From contig QBVD01000042.1 of assembly GCA_003058525.1 (NCBI GenBank), positions 102,540-166,539 of the forward strand: a DNA stretch of 64,000 nt. Direction: 5' to 3'. This stretch comes from a gamma proteobacterium symbiont of Ctena orbiculata. GTDB lineage: Bacteria > Pseudomonadota > Gammaproteobacteria > Chromatiales > Chromatiaceae. Position 1 is the first letter of the stretch. Each line of letters opens with the position of its first letter. This document shows, piece by piece, positions 19,698 to 29,725 of this stretch. Made by a program: the position numbers and the translations under genes. The notes under the pieces were generated by a model that saw nothing but the letters and a program-made list of their open reading frames with translations, did not search any database and was not told where the DNA came from.

Positions 19698-19857
19698 AAG
19701 CCGCGAATACTCGCGAATGCTTTTTTATCTCCGCAAATGAACGCAATAAACGCAATTACAATTATATTTTACCGTACAACATGGTGTAACACAGGCCCTA
19801 ACCTACCGCTCCATACAGGACAGTTAAAACGCTAAAAATTGCGTTCATTTGCGGCTT
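19698..19857. repeat. Repeat B copy 1, long palindromic intergenic element
   Basis: The left end begins AAGCCGCGAATACTCGCGAA and includes CCGCAAATGAACGCAATAAA (about 19731-19750). The right end reads AATTGCGTTCATTTGCGGCTT up to position 19857, which pairs with the left part. The middle contains a remnant of repeat A (GTGTAACACAGGCCCTA, near 19785-19800). It fills the 339-base gap between the convergent murI and ubiT genes, which holds no gene that I can see. Confidence 0.7.
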
Positions 19858-19932
19858 GCTTTCATAACACCCACCGTGAGGGAGAGATAGGGCGAGTGCG
19901 GATAGTTGAGAATGCCGGGTAACCGGGAAAAA

Positions 19933-20427
19933 TCATGTGCGGGCAGAGATATAGGGCAGATTCTCGTAAATCCGGATAAATCGTTCTATATAGGGACGGA
20001 TATCGGCTGGCAACGGTAACTGCTCGAGTTCAATGGCTGACAGCATGTTCTTCAAATGAACACCCAGTCCTGTGTCACCATCCATGACGAGATGCCTTTG
20101 GAAAAACAGGGTATCCGGATCCTCTTTGCCACTGATCAACAACAGATAATCGTATACGGACCCGGTTATGCTCAGATCCGCTCTCCTGCCGCCGGCTTCC
20201 GAAATCACGCCATTGGTCAATGTCAGATTGTAAGCAAGACCAAGATCACTCACCTTGATCTGCACAACCCGCTCCTGCAGAAAATCCAACTCCCCTTCCA
20301 GAAGCTCGTTACGAAACAGTCTGTTCAAAACTGAGCTCAGAATAACACCATGGGCCTTTTTGGGTATCAGCCGCAGTGGCAAGGATAGCGGCTTGGGCAT
20401 TTTAGGGCGTTGCTTGACTGCATGCAT
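19933..20427 (-). CDS. ubiT: UbiT, SCP2-domain accessory factor for anaerobic ubiquinone synthesis
   Basis: UbiT is a lipid-binding SCP2-fold protein required with UbiU and UbiV for oxygen-independent ubiquinone synthesis. The 164-residue protein matches E. coli YhbT in its most conserved stretch, 'GKEDPDTLFFQRHLVMDGDT', followed by 'GVHLKNMLSAIELEQLP'. I use ATG at 20427; an in-frame TTG at 20442 would add five residues. It lies on the opposite strand 7.6 kb from ubiUV, separated by the TonB-kinase cluster, rather than next to them as in E. coli. Confidence 0.88.
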   Translation of the reverse strand: MHAVKQRPKMPKPLSLPLRLIPKKAHGVILSSVLNRLFRNELLEGELDFLQERVVQIKVSDLGLAYNLTLTNGVISEAGGRRADLSITGSVYDYLLLISGKEDPDTLFFQRHLVMDGDTGLGVHLKNMLSAIELEQLPLPADIRPYIERFIRIYENLPYISART

Positions 20428-20568
20428 GATTGTGCGCCTCAAAGATTAACTTTCCTGAACCCCTGTCTTCGGATGCTTAGCCGTTAAAAAACGCTAGTTT
20501 TTCCAGCCGGCTTAGGACCAATAATAATATCATACCAACACTCAACAAAATCTGCGAAAATTGCTGGT

Positions 20569-21450
20569 ATGTCCAAACACAATCCATCACCATTCCTGCC
20601 CGACAACCACAATGCCTATGCGATCTGGCGGGATGCAAAGCTCGACAGTTACCCTGAAACAGTGGGAGAACTGATCGTCGAAATCCACGATCCGCGCCGG
20701 CTCTCAACAACCGAGCACGATAAAATCCTCTCCCTTTGCCGAAAGACCAATATGGCTATCTGGGCAGGCCTCTCGGGGCATGATTCGGATAAACACATTA
20801 TCAGCGAACTTGGCCTGGCATTCGGTCTCAGCCATCTGGACCACAATATGTGCGCAGATGATGACGCCATCTCCTCGCTGACCGTACAATCGGATGCCTT
20901 ACGAAACGGCTATATCCCCTATTCCGACCGTCCCATCGCCTGGCACACTGATGGCTATTACAACCTTCCTGAGCAACAGATCCATGCACTGCTGCTGCAT
21001 TGCGTCAATCCCGCTGAACAAGGCGGTGAGAATGACCTGCTCGATCATGAGATCCTGTTTATTCAGATAATGGAGCGGAATCCCGACTATATCCGTGCCT
21101 TGATGAACCCTCAGGCCATGACCATCCCGGCCAATATCGTCGACGGCGAAGAACTCAGGCCTGCGCGTACGGGCCCGGTTTTTGCCGTTTACCCGGATGG
21201 CCATTTACATATGCGTTATACCGACAGAAGCCGCAGTATCGAGTGGCTGGACGATCCCTTGCTCAAAGAGGCGGTGGAATACATGAAATCACTGCTGCAT
21301 AGCCCCTCGCCCTGGCAATTTCATGCGAAACTGCAGGCCGGGCAGGGTTTGATCTCTAATAACGTATTACATACCCGGAGCGGTTTCACTGATGGGGAAC
21401 AGGCCCGCCTGCTCTACCGGGCGCGCTACTACGACCGCATCCGGCAGTAA
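20569..21450 (+). CDS. TauD/TfdA-family Fe(II)/2-oxoglutarate-dependent dioxygenase
   Basis: The 293-residue protein has the metal-binding His-x-Asp in 'RPIAWHTDGYYN' (about residue 125) and a distal His in 'SNNVLHTRSGFTDGEQARLL', followed by an Arg-rich end 'YRARYYDR' that would bind 2-oxoglutarate. The overall layout fits TauD/TfdA enzymes. The substrate cannot be deduced: no sulfonate, taurine or carnitine genes are adjacent. It is divergent from ubiT, and a faint repeat A-like sequence (TTAGGACC..) lies just upstream at about 20512. Confidence 0.8.
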   Translation: MSKHNPSPFLPDNHNAYAIWRDAKLDSYPETVGELIVEIHDPRRLSTTEHDKILSLCRKTNMAIWAGLSGHDSDKHIISELGLAFGLSHLDHNMCADDDAISSLTVQSDALRNGYIPYSDRPIAWHTDGYYNLPEQQIHALLLHCVNPAEQGGENDLLDHEILFIQIMERNPDYIRALMNPQAMTIPANIVDGEELRPARTGPVFAVYPDGHLHMRYTDRSRSIEWLDDPLLKEAVEYMKSLLHSPSPWQFHAKLQAGQGLISNNVLHTRSGFTDGEQARLLYRARYYDRIRQ

Positions 21451-21456
21451 TCCGGC

Positions 21457-22971
21457 TTACACATCGTTGTGAAGATCAAGGATACTCTTCTCAGCCGTCT
21501 CGTCCTTGCTCTTAGCGCCATCGTTGCGCAATAGCTCCAGCTGTTCCAGATAGGTTTCGCTCACATCACCGGTGACATAATCGCCATTGAAAACACTGGT
21601 GTCGAAGCGTTCGATATCGGTCTTGCCCTTTTTCTGTACCGCATCGATCAGGTCCTCGATATCCTGATAGATCATGCGGTCCGCACCGATAATACTCCTC
21701 ACCTCTTCCACACTGCGATTGTGCGCCACCAACTCACTGGCGGCGGGCATGTCGATACCATAGACATTGGGATAGATCACCGGTGGTGCGGCTGAAGCAA
21801 AATAGACCTTTTTGGCGCCCGATTCCCGCGCCATCTGCACGATCTGCTGAGAGGTGGTCCCTCTGACCACGGAATCGTCGACCAGCAGGACATTCTTGTT
21901 CTTGAACTCGAGATCGATGGCATTGAGCTTTTGCCTGACAGATTTCTTGCGCACTGTCTGACCGGGCATGATGAAGGTACGCCCAATGTATCGGTTTTTG
22001 ATAAAACCCTCTGTGTAACGAAGTTTCAGCTCGTTGGCCAGGGTCAGAGCAGCTGTCCGACTGGTATCCGGTATCGGAATCACCACATCGATATCATGAT
22101 CCGGCCACTCCCTCATGATCTTTCTCGCCAGCTTCTTGCCCATACGCGAGCGGGCTTTGTGAACGAACACATTGTCGATGATGGAGTCGGGGCGGGCGAA
22201 GTAGACAAACTCAAAGATACAGGGGGATTTTACCGTGTGGGCGGCACACATCTGGGAATGCAACTGCCCCTCTTTACTGATGAAAATCGCCTCGCCAGGT
22301 TCCAGGTCGCGAACCCGCTCGAATCCCAGGGTGTCGAAAGCGACACTCTCCGAGGCAATCATGTATTCCGTCCCCAGGCCGGTCTCCCGCTTGCCATAGA
22401 CGATGGGGCGTATGGCGTGAGGATCACGAAATCCAAGCAACCCGACCCCCGGAATCATGGCTACTGCCGCATAGGCGCCCCGACAGCGGCGATGCACCCC
22501 TGCTACAGCCTTGAAGATGTCCTCCGGAGCGATCCGCAGCTTATTCTGCATCTGCAACTCATGGGCAAATACATTGAGTAATATCTCTGAATCGGATGAG
22601 GTATTGATATGACGCAGGTCTTCGACGAAGAGATCCCTGGTCAACTCAGTCGTGTTGGTCAGATTACCGTTGTGCGCCAGGGTAATGCCGTAGGGTGAAT
22701 TGACATAGAACGGTTGAGCCTCCGCGGATGAAGAGCAGCCTGCTGTGGGATATCTGGCATGGCCGATGCCCATATTACCCTTCAAGCGCAGCATGTGGCG
22801 CGTATGAAAAACATCTCTGGCAAGGCCGTTGGCCTTGCGCAAATAGAGTTTGCCCTTTTCACAGGTAACGATGCCGGCCGCATCCTGCCCACGATGCTGA
22901 AGCACCAAGAGCGCATCATAAAGTGACTGGTTCACGGGTGTCTTACCCACAATTCCCACAATACCGCACAT
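21457..22971 (-). CDS. purF: Amidophosphoribosyltransferase PurF
   Basis: PurF catalyses the first committed step of purine synthesis. The 504-residue protein starts 'MCGIVGIVG', with Cys2 as the glutaminase nucleophile after Met removal, and has the PRPP-binding motif '[18 protein letters not shown]' (about 360). Length matches the family (about 505). It is 16 bases downstream of cvpA on the minus strand, the standard cvpA-purF pair. Confidence 0.97.
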   Translation of the reverse strand: MCGIVGIVGKTPVNQSLYDALLVLQHRGQDAAGIVTCEKGKLYLRKANGLARDVFHTRHMLRLKGNMGIGHARYPTAGCSSSAEAQPFYVNSPYGITLAHNGNLTNTTELTRDLFVEDLRHINTSSDSEILLNVFAHELQMQNKLRIAPEDIFKAVAGVHRRCRGAYAAVAMIPGVGLLGFRDPHAIRPIVYGKRETGLGTEYMIASESVAFDTLGFERVRDLEPGEAIFISKEGQLHSQMCAAHTVKSPCIFEFVYFARPDSIIDNVFVHKARSRMGKKLARKIMREWPDHDIDVVIPIPDTSRTAALTLANELKLRYTEGFIKNRYIGRTFIMPGQTVRKKSVRQKLNAIDLEFKNKNVLLVDDSVVRGTTSQQIVQMARESGAKKVYFASAAPPVIYPNVYGIDMPAASELVAHNRSVEEVRSIIGADRMIYQDIEDLIDAVQKKGKTDIERFDTSVFNGDYVTGDVSETYLEQLELLRNDGAKSKDETAEKSILDLHNDV

Positions 22972-22987
22972 GCTTCAGTTCTCCGGA

Positions 22988-23476
22988 TCAGTAGTGGAAG
23001 TTTGCAGCAATATCACTAGGCAGATAGCTCTGCAGCCAAAGAGCTATATCCTTAAAATAGGGGATCAATTGTGATGACTGCCACCAGTTGTCATTCGGGA
23101 ACGGGGTCAACCCTGCAAGCAGAATCAGCACGGCAACCACTACAGCGCCCCGCGCGACACCAAAGAATATCCCTATAAGACGGTCGGTACCTGTCAACCC
23201 CGTGGTACTCACCAGAACCTTCATGAAATGGTTCGCCACCGCCCCGATTATCAACACCAATATCAGGATTATACCGTAGGCCACGCCCAGTCTGATGGAC
23301 TGCACGTCGATCCAGGGTTCCAGCTCCAGCGCCAGCGGACGGAAGAACAGCCAGGCAAGCGTAAATGCGGCTATCCAGGTGGCTAGAGAGATGGCTTCCT
23401 GTACAAAACCGCGGATCAGACTGATGATTGCCGAAAGCGCGATGATCGCGATGATCAGAATATCGATCCAGAGCAT
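22988..23476 (-). CDS. cvpA: CvpA family membrane protein
   Basis: CvpA is an inner-membrane protein first linked to colicin V production and usually co-transcribed with purF. The 162-residue protein has four hydrophobic segments (about 5-22, 25-48, 62-85 and 103-125) and the family pattern 'IIALSAIISLIRGFVQEAISL' at the N-terminus and 'DRLIGIFFGVARGAVVV' in the middle. Its biochemical role is unsettled. The tRNA-Ala gene lies 100 bases upstream on the same strand. Confidence 0.9.
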   Translation of the reverse strand: MLWIDILIIAIIALSAIISLIRGFVQEAISLATWIAAFTLAWLFFRPLALELEPWIDVQSIRLGVAYGIILILVLIIGAVANHFMKVLVSTTGLTGTDRLIGIFFGVARGAVVVAVLILLAGLTPFPNDNWWQSSQLIPYFKDIALWLQSYLPSDIAANFHY

Positions 23477-23576
23477 ATAGCCAGCCTGTCGAGTGATCGC
23501 GTTGAGGAGGGTTCCATGGACATAAGCGGGTGTGGATACCCAGGTCTGTTGAATCGGAGCCTGCTGTGCAAGAAAT

Positions 23577-23652
23577 TGGTGGAGCCAGGCGGGATCGAAC
23601 CGCCGACCTCAACACTGCCAGTGTTGCGCTCTCCCAGCTGAGCTATGGCCCC
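23577..23652 (-). tRNA. tRNA-Ala (anticodon GGC)
   Basis: The minus strand folds into a 76-base cloverleaf with an encoded CCA end: acceptor GGGGCCA paired with TGGCTCC, D-stem GCTC/GAGC, anticodon stem CAACA/TGTTG with loop CTGGCAG (anticodon GGC), and T-stem GGCGG/CCGCC with loop TTCGATC. It lies upstream of cvpA on the same strand. Confidence 0.95.
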
Positions 23653-23749
23653 GGAAAGCCGCGAATATTAGGGGATTATGACACTTTTGTCCACTGCTTT
23701 TTTGTTGTCCCAGTGATCCTTAGACCGTATCAGGTAAAGAGATTATATA

Positions 23750-23865
23750 GCCGCGAATGGACGCTAATCACCGCGAATTGACGCAACTAACTTACAAAGT
23801 GTGTGTACCCTGTAAATTAGCTTGATTTTTGCGTTTATTTGCGGTGATTGGCGTCCATTTGCGGC
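23750..23865. repeat. Repeat B copy 2
   Basis: Arms of about 37 bases (23750-23786 and 23829-23865) are nearly perfect inverted repeats. The left arm opens GCCGCGAATGGACGCTAATC and the right arm closes GATTGGCGTCCATTTGCGGC. The 42-base centre is AT-rich. The element lies between glnS (downstream side) and tRNA-Ala (upstream side) and has no coding potential. Confidence 0.8.
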
Positions 23866-23883
23866 ATGAATCCTGACACTCCC

Positions 23884-25578
23884 TCACCCACCCGGCTTGT
23901 CGATCTTCGCCCAGGAGTCGCGCAGGGTGATGATGCGGTTGAAGACCGGTTCCTCTCTGGCGGCCTCGCGGCTGTCGAGTATGAAATAGCCTTCACGCTC
24001 AAATTGATACTGTTCGCCCGCGATCGCTGATCCCAACGCCGGTTCGAAATAACAGTCAGTCAGGGTGCGCAGGGAGTCGGGATTGAGATTATCCGTGAAA
24101 CGGCCGCCTTCATCGACCCGGCCCGCGTCTGCCTTGCCGAACAGACGATCATAGAGTCTGACTTCACCCTTTATGCCATGCCTGGCGGATACCCAGTGGA
24201 TAACACCCCTGACCTTCCGGCCTTCAGGATTTTTTCCCAAGGTTTCAGGATCGTAGCTACAGCGTAACTCAATGATTTCGCCCTGGTTATTCTTCACAAC
24301 CTCTTCACATTTGATGACATAGGCATTGCGTAGACGCACCTCGCCCCCAGTCACCAGGCGCTTATATTTTTTATTCGCCTGCTCTCGAAAATCAGCCCGG
24401 TCGATGTAGACCTCTCGACAGAATTCGATTTCACGTACCCCCATGGTCTCATCCTTGGGGTGATTGGATGCCGTCAATGTCTCGCTCTTCTCATCTGGGA
24501 AGTTTTCGATCACTACCTTGAGCGGATGCAGCACCGCCATGCGCCGAGGCGCATGGGCATCGAGATCCTCGCGAATACAGTTTTCCAGCATGCCCATCTC
24601 AACCAGGCCGTCCGATTTGGTGATACCGATCCGCTGACAGAATTCCCGTATCGATACCGCGCTGTAGCCGCGACGCCGCATCCCAGCAATCGTCGGCATG
24701 CGCGGATCATCCCATCCCTCGACAAATCCCTCCTCCACCAATTGCGTGAGCATGCGTTTACTCAAAACCGTGTATTCCAGATTGAGGCGGGAGAATTCGA
24801 TCTGTTGCGGATGGCTGGGAATGGAGATGTTGTCGAGCACCCAGTCATAGAGTGGCCGGTGATCCTCGAATTCCAGGGTACAGAGTGAGTGGGTGATGCC
24901 CTCCAGGGCATCCGAGACCGGATGGGTATAGTCGTACATCGGATAGATGCACCAGGCCTCACCGGTCTGATGATGGATCACACCATGGCGGATTCGATAC
25001 AGGGTTGGATCACGCATGTTCATATTCGGTGAAGCCATATCGATCTTGGCCCGCAGTACACGTTCCCCATCGGCGAAGTCACCCGCCTTCATGCGGGCGA
25101 ACAGATCCAGGTTCTCCTCCACGGAACGGGTGCGATAGGGGCTCTCCCGGCCAGGCTCGGTCAGGGTGCCGCGATAGGCTCGCATCTGCTCGCTGTCGAG
25201 ATCGCAGACGAAGGCCTTGCCGGCCTGGATGAGCTCAACGGCAAAGTCGTAGAGCTGTTGAAAGTAGTCCGAGGCGTAGAAGAGACGATCATCCCAGTCG
25301 TAACCGAGCCAACGGACGTCCGCCTGAATACTGTCGACGAACTCGATATTCTCCTTATGGGGATTAGTGTCGTCGAAACGCAGATTGCACAATCCCTGAT
25401 AATCCCGGGCGATACCGAAATTAAGTACGATCGACTTGGCATGGCCGATATGCAGATAGCCGTTGGGCTCGGGGGGAAACCGGGTATGCACCCGCCCACC
25501 GTGTTTACCCGACTGCAGATCCTGATCGATGATCTGGCGGATGAAGTTGGTCGTTGTGCTGGGTTCCGATTTACTCAT
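23884..25578 (-). CDS. glnS: Glutaminyl-tRNA synthetase
   Basis: GlnS charges tRNA-Gln. The 564-residue class I synthetase has the HIGH-type motif in '[19 protein letters not shown]' (about residues 33-50) and the KMSKS-type motif as 'YTVLSKRML' (about 268-276), then the C-terminal anticodon-binding beta-barrels. Length fits the bacterial family (about 555). It is 50 bases downstream of the gltX stop-to-start spacer in the same direction, so the two related enzymes are neighbours. The GlnS-type route (rather than GatCAB alone) fits Gammaproteobacteria. Confidence 0.97.
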   Translation of the reverse strand: MSKSEPSTTTNFIRQIIDQDLQSGKHGGRVHTRFPPEPNGYLHIGHAKSIVLNFGIARDYQGLCNLRFDDTNPHKENIEFVDSIQADVRWLGYDWDDRLFYASDYFQQLYDFAVELIQAGKAFVCDLDSEQMRAYRGTLTEPGRESPYRTRSVEENLDLFARMKAGDFADGERVLRAKIDMASPNMNMRDPTLYRIRHGVIHHQTGEAWCIYPMYDYTHPVSDALEGITHSLCTLEFEDHRPLYDWVLDNISIPSHPQQIEFSRLNLEYTVLSKRMLTQLVEEGFVEGWDDPRMPTIAGMRRRGYSAVSIREFCQRIGITKSDGLVEMGMLENCIREDLDAHAPRRMAVLHPLKVVIENFPDEKSETLTASNHPKDETMGVREIEFCREVYIDRADFREQANKKYKRLVTGGEVRLRNAYVIKCEEVVKNNQGEIIELRCSYDPETLGKNPEGRKVRGVIHWVSARHGIKGEVRLYDRLFGKADAGRVDEGGRFTDNLNPDSLRTLTDCYFEPALGSAIAGEQYQFEREGYFILDSREAAREEPVFNRIITLRDSWAKIDKPGG

Positions 25579-25628
25579 GTTGTTCGCTTCTTGACTTAGT
25601 TGTGACCCTGGGGTCTGTTAACACCGAC

Positions 25629-27041
25629 TCAACCGGCATTGGCTTCACGTTGAACGATATATTCAAGGGCCTTGTCGATGCGCTTTAAACTGGCCTCTTT
25701 CCCCACCAGATAGAGGGTCACATCGATCCCCGGAGAGGCAGCGCGCCCCACCAGGGCCACACGCAAGGGCTGGGCCACCTTGCCCATCTTCACATCCAGT
25801 TCGGCAGAGACTTGATCCACCACGCTATGCAGTGTCTCCGCTGTCCAGTCACCCAGGCTGGCCAATACATCGCGCATGCGTTGCAGGGGTTCCCTGGCAG
25901 CGGGACGCAGGTGCTTTTTGGCTGCCTTCTCCTCATAGCTCTCGAAATCCCGGTAACAGAAGGCGCTCATCTCAGCCATCTCAACCAGGGTGTTCGCGCG
26001 CTCCTGATGGGCTTCGACCACAGCCACCAGATCGGGCCCTTGCGAGGGATCGATCTCGAGATCCCCCATATGCGGACTCAACAGGTGGGCGATACGCTTC
26101 GGGTTCTCCTGCTTGATATAGTGCTGATTCAACCATAACAGCTTGTCTGTGTTGAAGCTGGAGGCCGCCTTGTTCACCGCATCGATATCAAACAGTTCGA
26201 TCATCTCATCGACACTGAAGATCTCCTGATCCCCATGGGACCAGCCCAGGCGCACCAGGTAGTTGAGCAGCGCCTCTGGCAGAAAACCCGCTTCACGGTA
26301 CTGCATCACGCTCACTGCGCCATGCCGCTTCGACAATCTTGAACCATCATCGCCGAGGATCATCGGCACATGGCCATACTGGGGCGGATCCGCATCCAGA
26401 GCCCGCAATATGTTGATCTGCCTCGGTGTATTGTTGAGATGATCGTCACCGCGTATGACATGGGTGATGCTCATATCGAGATCATCGACCACCACGGTCA
26501 GATTGTAGGTGGGTGATCCATCGGTGCGTCGGATGATCAGGTCATCCAGCTCCTCATTGTTAAAAGTAACCCTTCCCCTGATCATGTCGTCCACCACGAC
26601 GATACCCGATTCCGGATTTCGAAAGCGGATCACATGGGGCTCGTCCGGGCTCACATCACGGTGCCTGCAGTGGCCGTCGTAACGGGGTTTAAGCTTGTTC
26701 TGCATCGCCTCGTCCCGCAGCCGGTCGAGACGCTCATGACTGCAGTCACAACGATAGGCCAATCCACGCCCCAGCAGATCCTGAATCACCTCATCATAAC
26801 GGTCGAAACGCTTGGTCTGGTAGAAGGGTCCTTCATCGTACTCCAGGCCGAGCCAGGTCATACCCTCGAGAATGGCATTTACCGACTCCATGGTCGAACG
26901 CTCCAGATCGGTATCTTCGATTCGCAACACGAACTTTCCACCGTGCTTGCGGGCATAGAGCCAGGAAAAAAGGGCGGTTCGGGCACCACCCACGTGGAGA
27001 TAGCCGGTCGGGCTGGGAGCGAATCGGGTACGAACAGTCAT
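25629..27041 (-). CDS. gltX: Glutamyl-tRNA synthetase
   Basis: GltX charges tRNA-Glu. The 470-residue protein has '[20 protein letters not shown]' at the N-terminus (HIGH motif variant HVGG), '[16 protein letters not shown]' (KMSKS region), and the Cys/His cluster '[18 protein letters not shown]' with 'GHCRHRD' that in many GltX enzymes binds zinc. Length matches the family. The spacer to glnS holds a weak repeat A-like sequence (GGTCTGTTAACACCGACTC, about 25612-25630). Confidence 0.97.
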   Translation of the reverse strand: MTVRTRFAPSPTGYLHVGGARTALFSWLYARKHGGKFVLRIEDTDLERSTMESVNAILEGMTWLGLEYDEGPFYQTKRFDRYDEVIQDLLGRGLAYRCDCSHERLDRLRDEAMQNKLKPRYDGHCRHRDVSPDEPHVIRFRNPESGIVVVDDMIRGRVTFNNEELDDLIIRRTDGSPTYNLTVVVDDLDMSITHVIRGDDHLNNTPRQINILRALDADPPQYGHVPMILGDDGSRLSKRHGAVSVMQYREAGFLPEALLNYLVRLGWSHGDQEIFSVDEMIELFDIDAVNKAASSFNTDKLLWLNQHYIKQENPKRIAHLLSPHMGDLEIDPSQGPDLVAVVEAHQERANTLVEMAEMSAFCYRDFESYEEKAAKKHLRPAAREPLQRMRDVLASLGDWTAETLHSVVDQVSAELDVKMGKVAQPLRVALVGRAASPGIDVTLYLVGKEASLKRIDKALEYIVQREANAG

Positions 27042-27105
27042 GGTCAGGCAGGCAATCCGGTTACTGGCAAAACCGCGATTCTATCAGACCCGGAGTGATT
27101 CGGAA

Positions 27106-27204
27106 GCCGCAAATGGACGTAAATCACCGTGAGTTCACACAAATCCATGCCGGTATGGCAGAACCTGTTTGCGTTCATTTGCTGTGATTTGGGTTATTGG
27201 CGGC
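27106..27204. repeat. Repeat B copy 3
   Basis: The left end reads GCCGCAAATGGACGTAAATC (from 27106) and the right end TTGCGTTCATTTGCTGTGAT, closing in GGCGGC at about 27204; the arms are imperfect inverted repeats. The element occupies the divergent spacer between gltX and tRNA-Val. Promoters for both should also lie in this 246-base gap, but I could not assign them. Confidence 0.65.
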
Positions 27205-27287
27205 TATTCCTTAACTACCGGGCATTGCGAGAGCACTCGATTGACCCACTTCGAATAGCTCTTTAGAATGCCCCTCTCACTGTTTTC

Positions 27288-27363
27288 GGGCGCATAGCTC
27301 AGCTGGGAGAGCGCTGCAGTCACATTGCAGAGGTCACAGGTTCGATCCCTGTTGCGCCCACCA
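27288..27363 (+). tRNA. tRNA-Val (anticodon CAC)
   Basis: A 76-base cloverleaf with encoded CCA: acceptor GGGCGCA/TGCGCCC, D-stem GCTC/GAGC, anticodon stem CTGCA/TGCAG with loop GTCACAT (anticodon CAC, reading GUG), and T-stem ACAGG/CCTGT with loop TTCGATC. The loop starts with G at position 32, which is less usual than C or U. Confidence 0.93.
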
Positions 27364-27391
27364 TCTTCTCACGTCTCAATCCCCAGCAGGG

Positions 27392-28138
27392 TCACTCCGT
27401 TGCAGCACCATCTGTGGTCCGTACCTGTTTTGAACTGTCGAACACACCATTTTGCAGGAAATACGACACCTGACGGATAACCTCATCATCATCCATGATG
27501 AAGGTATGTCCCACATTCACTAGCAGAAAATCCCTCATTTCCGGCAGCTTGGTACGTTCCACCGCGACCTTGCCATCATCATCTCCGGGAATCTCGGGAA
27601 GAAACCAGGGCTCCCCCGCTTTGATGCCGGCAATGATGCCTATCTCTCCGGCGATAGGTTTCAGGCTGTTTGGCAGGCTCTTCTCGTCCGTGCCCAACGT
27701 CTGACCAGCCGGTCCCATGATGTTCCGGTAGAAAAAACCATCCTTCATCTGATCGGCGACTTCACTGCCCCGATTGGGCGGCGCCAGCATCACAATCCGG
27801 CCGAGATTCTCTATATGATGATCCTGCAGATAGTATCTGACGAGGATACCCCCCAAGGAGTGAGTGACAAAATGGACCCTTTCCGCTTGTTTTCCTTCAC
27901 AATAGGCCAATCCTGCATCAATCGCCGGCGCGGACAACTCCTCAACGCTTTGGGTCAAACTGGGATAACTCTCATTCCATACATGGTAGTGTCGATTCAG
28001 CAACGACTCTTCGATGGCACTGAGCGAAAATGAAGTACGTCCCATACCATGCAATAAAACAACGCACTCAGTCTGAACCGCCAGGGATTGCGATGATGCG
28101 ATCAACAGCAACACTGTAAGTGGAAACGCATGCTTCAT
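27392..28138 (-). CDS. Secreted alpha/beta-hydrolase, lipase/acylhydrolase-like
   Basis: The 248-residue protein has an N-terminal signal peptide ('MKHAFPLTVLLLIASSQSLA'), an oxyanion-hole region 'VVLLHGMGRTS', the nucleophile elbow GHSLGG-like 'VTHSLGGILVRYYL' (Ser near residue 93), and a C-terminal candidate His in 'NVGHTFIMDD'. This fits a periplasmic or secreted triacylglycerol-lipase-like enzyme; the substrate is unknown. It lies 20 bases downstream of the plsC-like gene on the same strand, so the two may act together on acyl lipids. Confidence 0.8.
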   Translation of the reverse strand: MKHAFPLTVLLLIASSQSLAVQTECVVLLHGMGRTSFSLSAIEESLLNRHYHVWNESYPSLTQSVEELSAPAIDAGLAYCEGKQAERVHFVTHSLGGILVRYYLQDHHIENLGRIVMLAPPNRGSEVADQMKDGFFYRNIMGPAGQTLGTDEKSLPNSLKPIAGEIGIIAGIKAGEPWFLPEIPGDDDGKVAVERTKLPEMRDFLLVNVGHTFIMDDDEVIRQVSYFLQNGVFDSSKQVRTTDGAATE

Positions 28139-28158
28139 AAGGTCTCAGATCTGCTTTT

Positions 28159-29532
28159 TCAGTGATGAGAGAGGCGGTTGGCGATACGAACCATTCGGGC
28201 TAATTCCTGCTCCAACTCCTGACGCTTGTACTGCAGGTATGCCTTGAGATCCCGTCGGCGCAGGAAGAGCAGGAACACTCTGACATTTTCCCTTATTCGG
28301 CGCATCTCTCCTCGCACCATCAGGGCCACTACGCTGCTGACAACGAGGCTTAGAATATATGCGATCATCCATATCAAACCGAAATTATGGTAAACCAGAT
28401 AACTCTGCATCAACCAGAAAATCGTGAAAAAAACCAATCCCAACACCATTTTGGTCGTATCAGCCTGATTGGTTCCCCTGGCAAAATGGAGCGATAGGTG
28501 TTCGGTCAGTTTATAAGGAAGATAGCTGTTGATGACACCCCACATGACCACCGGCAAGACAATCAACAACATCCAGATCACGCGCAGCAGATAGAGTACA
28601 ATCAACGTTGGTCTGTATTCGATATTCAGCTGGTAATCCTTCACACCACAGTAACGGCAAACCTTTTCAAACTGCTTCATTTGGCTTATCAATGCCCTCA
28701 CCCGATCGGGCTCGTATTTTCTCAGCAAGCGTTGCGCATCTATCAGGCGTTGCTGGGCACGCAGACGTTGCTGCAGGTTGCGTTGCCGATATTTACCGTG
28801 ACGAAAGGCGAAAAATCGCTCCAGTCTGGTGATCAGGTTGACCTCGTCCCAACTCTCGGCATTCAATGTTATGGCTTCCAATCCATTGCGAATACGATCG
28901 GTCAATTCGATAACGCGTTGTTCATCCGTCTTCTGTTCCGAGAGTGTCAAGTCAATCGGTTTACCGAACTGGACCAGAACTGAACTGCGAAACTGGCCTT
29001 TTTCGGGAAATGTCAGACCGACAGGGATAACCACCGGCTCACTGCCCGTAACCTGAATCGTTTCCAACGCCATGCGCGCGGCCCCGGTCTTCAATGCCAT
29101 CAACCGGGGCACGTCATGACTCTGGCCCTCTGGAAATATGATCAGGGTCTCCCCCTTTGCCAAAAGTTCATAACAGCGTCTGAATGTAGCGCTATTGTTA
29201 CTGATGTCGACCCCCGGATCACCACGCCGGTAGATAGGGACGGCACCGATCAAGCCCAGGACAGGTTTGAGAATTGGATTATCAAACAGACCGCTTCGCG
29301 CCAGTGGTCGAATGGCTCTGGTTGTCGCTGCCTGCAGTACCACGGCATCCGCCAGGGCATTAACATGATTTGCACATAAGATAACACCCTGCCCCATCGG
29401 CAGATTTTCGCTGCCGACAACCTCAAATCGACGATAAAACACCCTGACCACAAGACGACAGAATGCCTGCCAGGTTTTTTCAAACCATGTCAGTTGAGCT
29501 GTGACAGGGGGTGATGTTGGCGCCATATCCAT
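28159..29532 (-). CDS. PlsC-domain acyltransferase with C-terminal membrane segments
   Basis: The 457-residue protein has a PlsC/LPLAT domain (about residues 30-230) with the acyltransferase motif NHxxxxD as 'CANHVNALADAVVLQ' and the phosphate-binding motif 'IIFPEGQSHDVPRLMALKTG'. The C-terminal half contains at least four hydrophobic segments (about 312-340, 365-385, 388-405 and 410-430), an extension that ordinary PlsC proteins lack. It is therefore a lysophospholipid or glycerolipid acyltransferase-like protein rather than the housekeeping PlsC. Start is ATG at 29532; the second Met follows at once. Confidence 0.82.
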   Translation of the reverse strand: MDMAPTSPPVTAQLTWFEKTWQAFCRLVVRVFYRRFEVVGSENLPMGQGVILCANHVNALADAVVLQAATTRAIRPLARSGLFDNPILKPVLGLIGAVPIYRRGDPGVDISNNSATFRRCYELLAKGETLIIFPEGQSHDVPRLMALKTGAARMALETIQVTGSEPVVIPVGLTFPEKGQFRSSVLVQFGKPIDLTLSEQKTDEQRVIELTDRIRNGLEAITLNAESWDEVNLITRLERFFAFRHGKYRQRNLQQRLRAQQRLIDAQRLLRKYEPDRVRALISQMKQFEKVCRYCGVKDYQLNIEYRPTLIVLYLLRVIWMLLIVLPVVMWGVINSYLPYKLTEHLSLHFARGTNQADTTKMVLGLVFFTIFWLMQSYLVYHNFGLIWMIAYILSLVVSSVVALMVRGEMRRIRENVRVFLLFLRRRDLKAYLQYKRQELEQELARMVRIANRLSHH

Positions 29533-29725
29533 ATACTAGGCCATGTTAAAACTAATCTTAAGTGACTACGAACTACGAGTCATAACTATGCCTTTCAACA
29601 GCCTTATTGTGTGGCGACACCTGTATAGTGTGGTAGCCACCCTTGCTATGACTTAATGTGGTCGTATAAAGCCCCTGGCAGTATAAATCAGCGTTTACGA
29701 AACGAGCTGTTTGCTTTCGGGGCTA

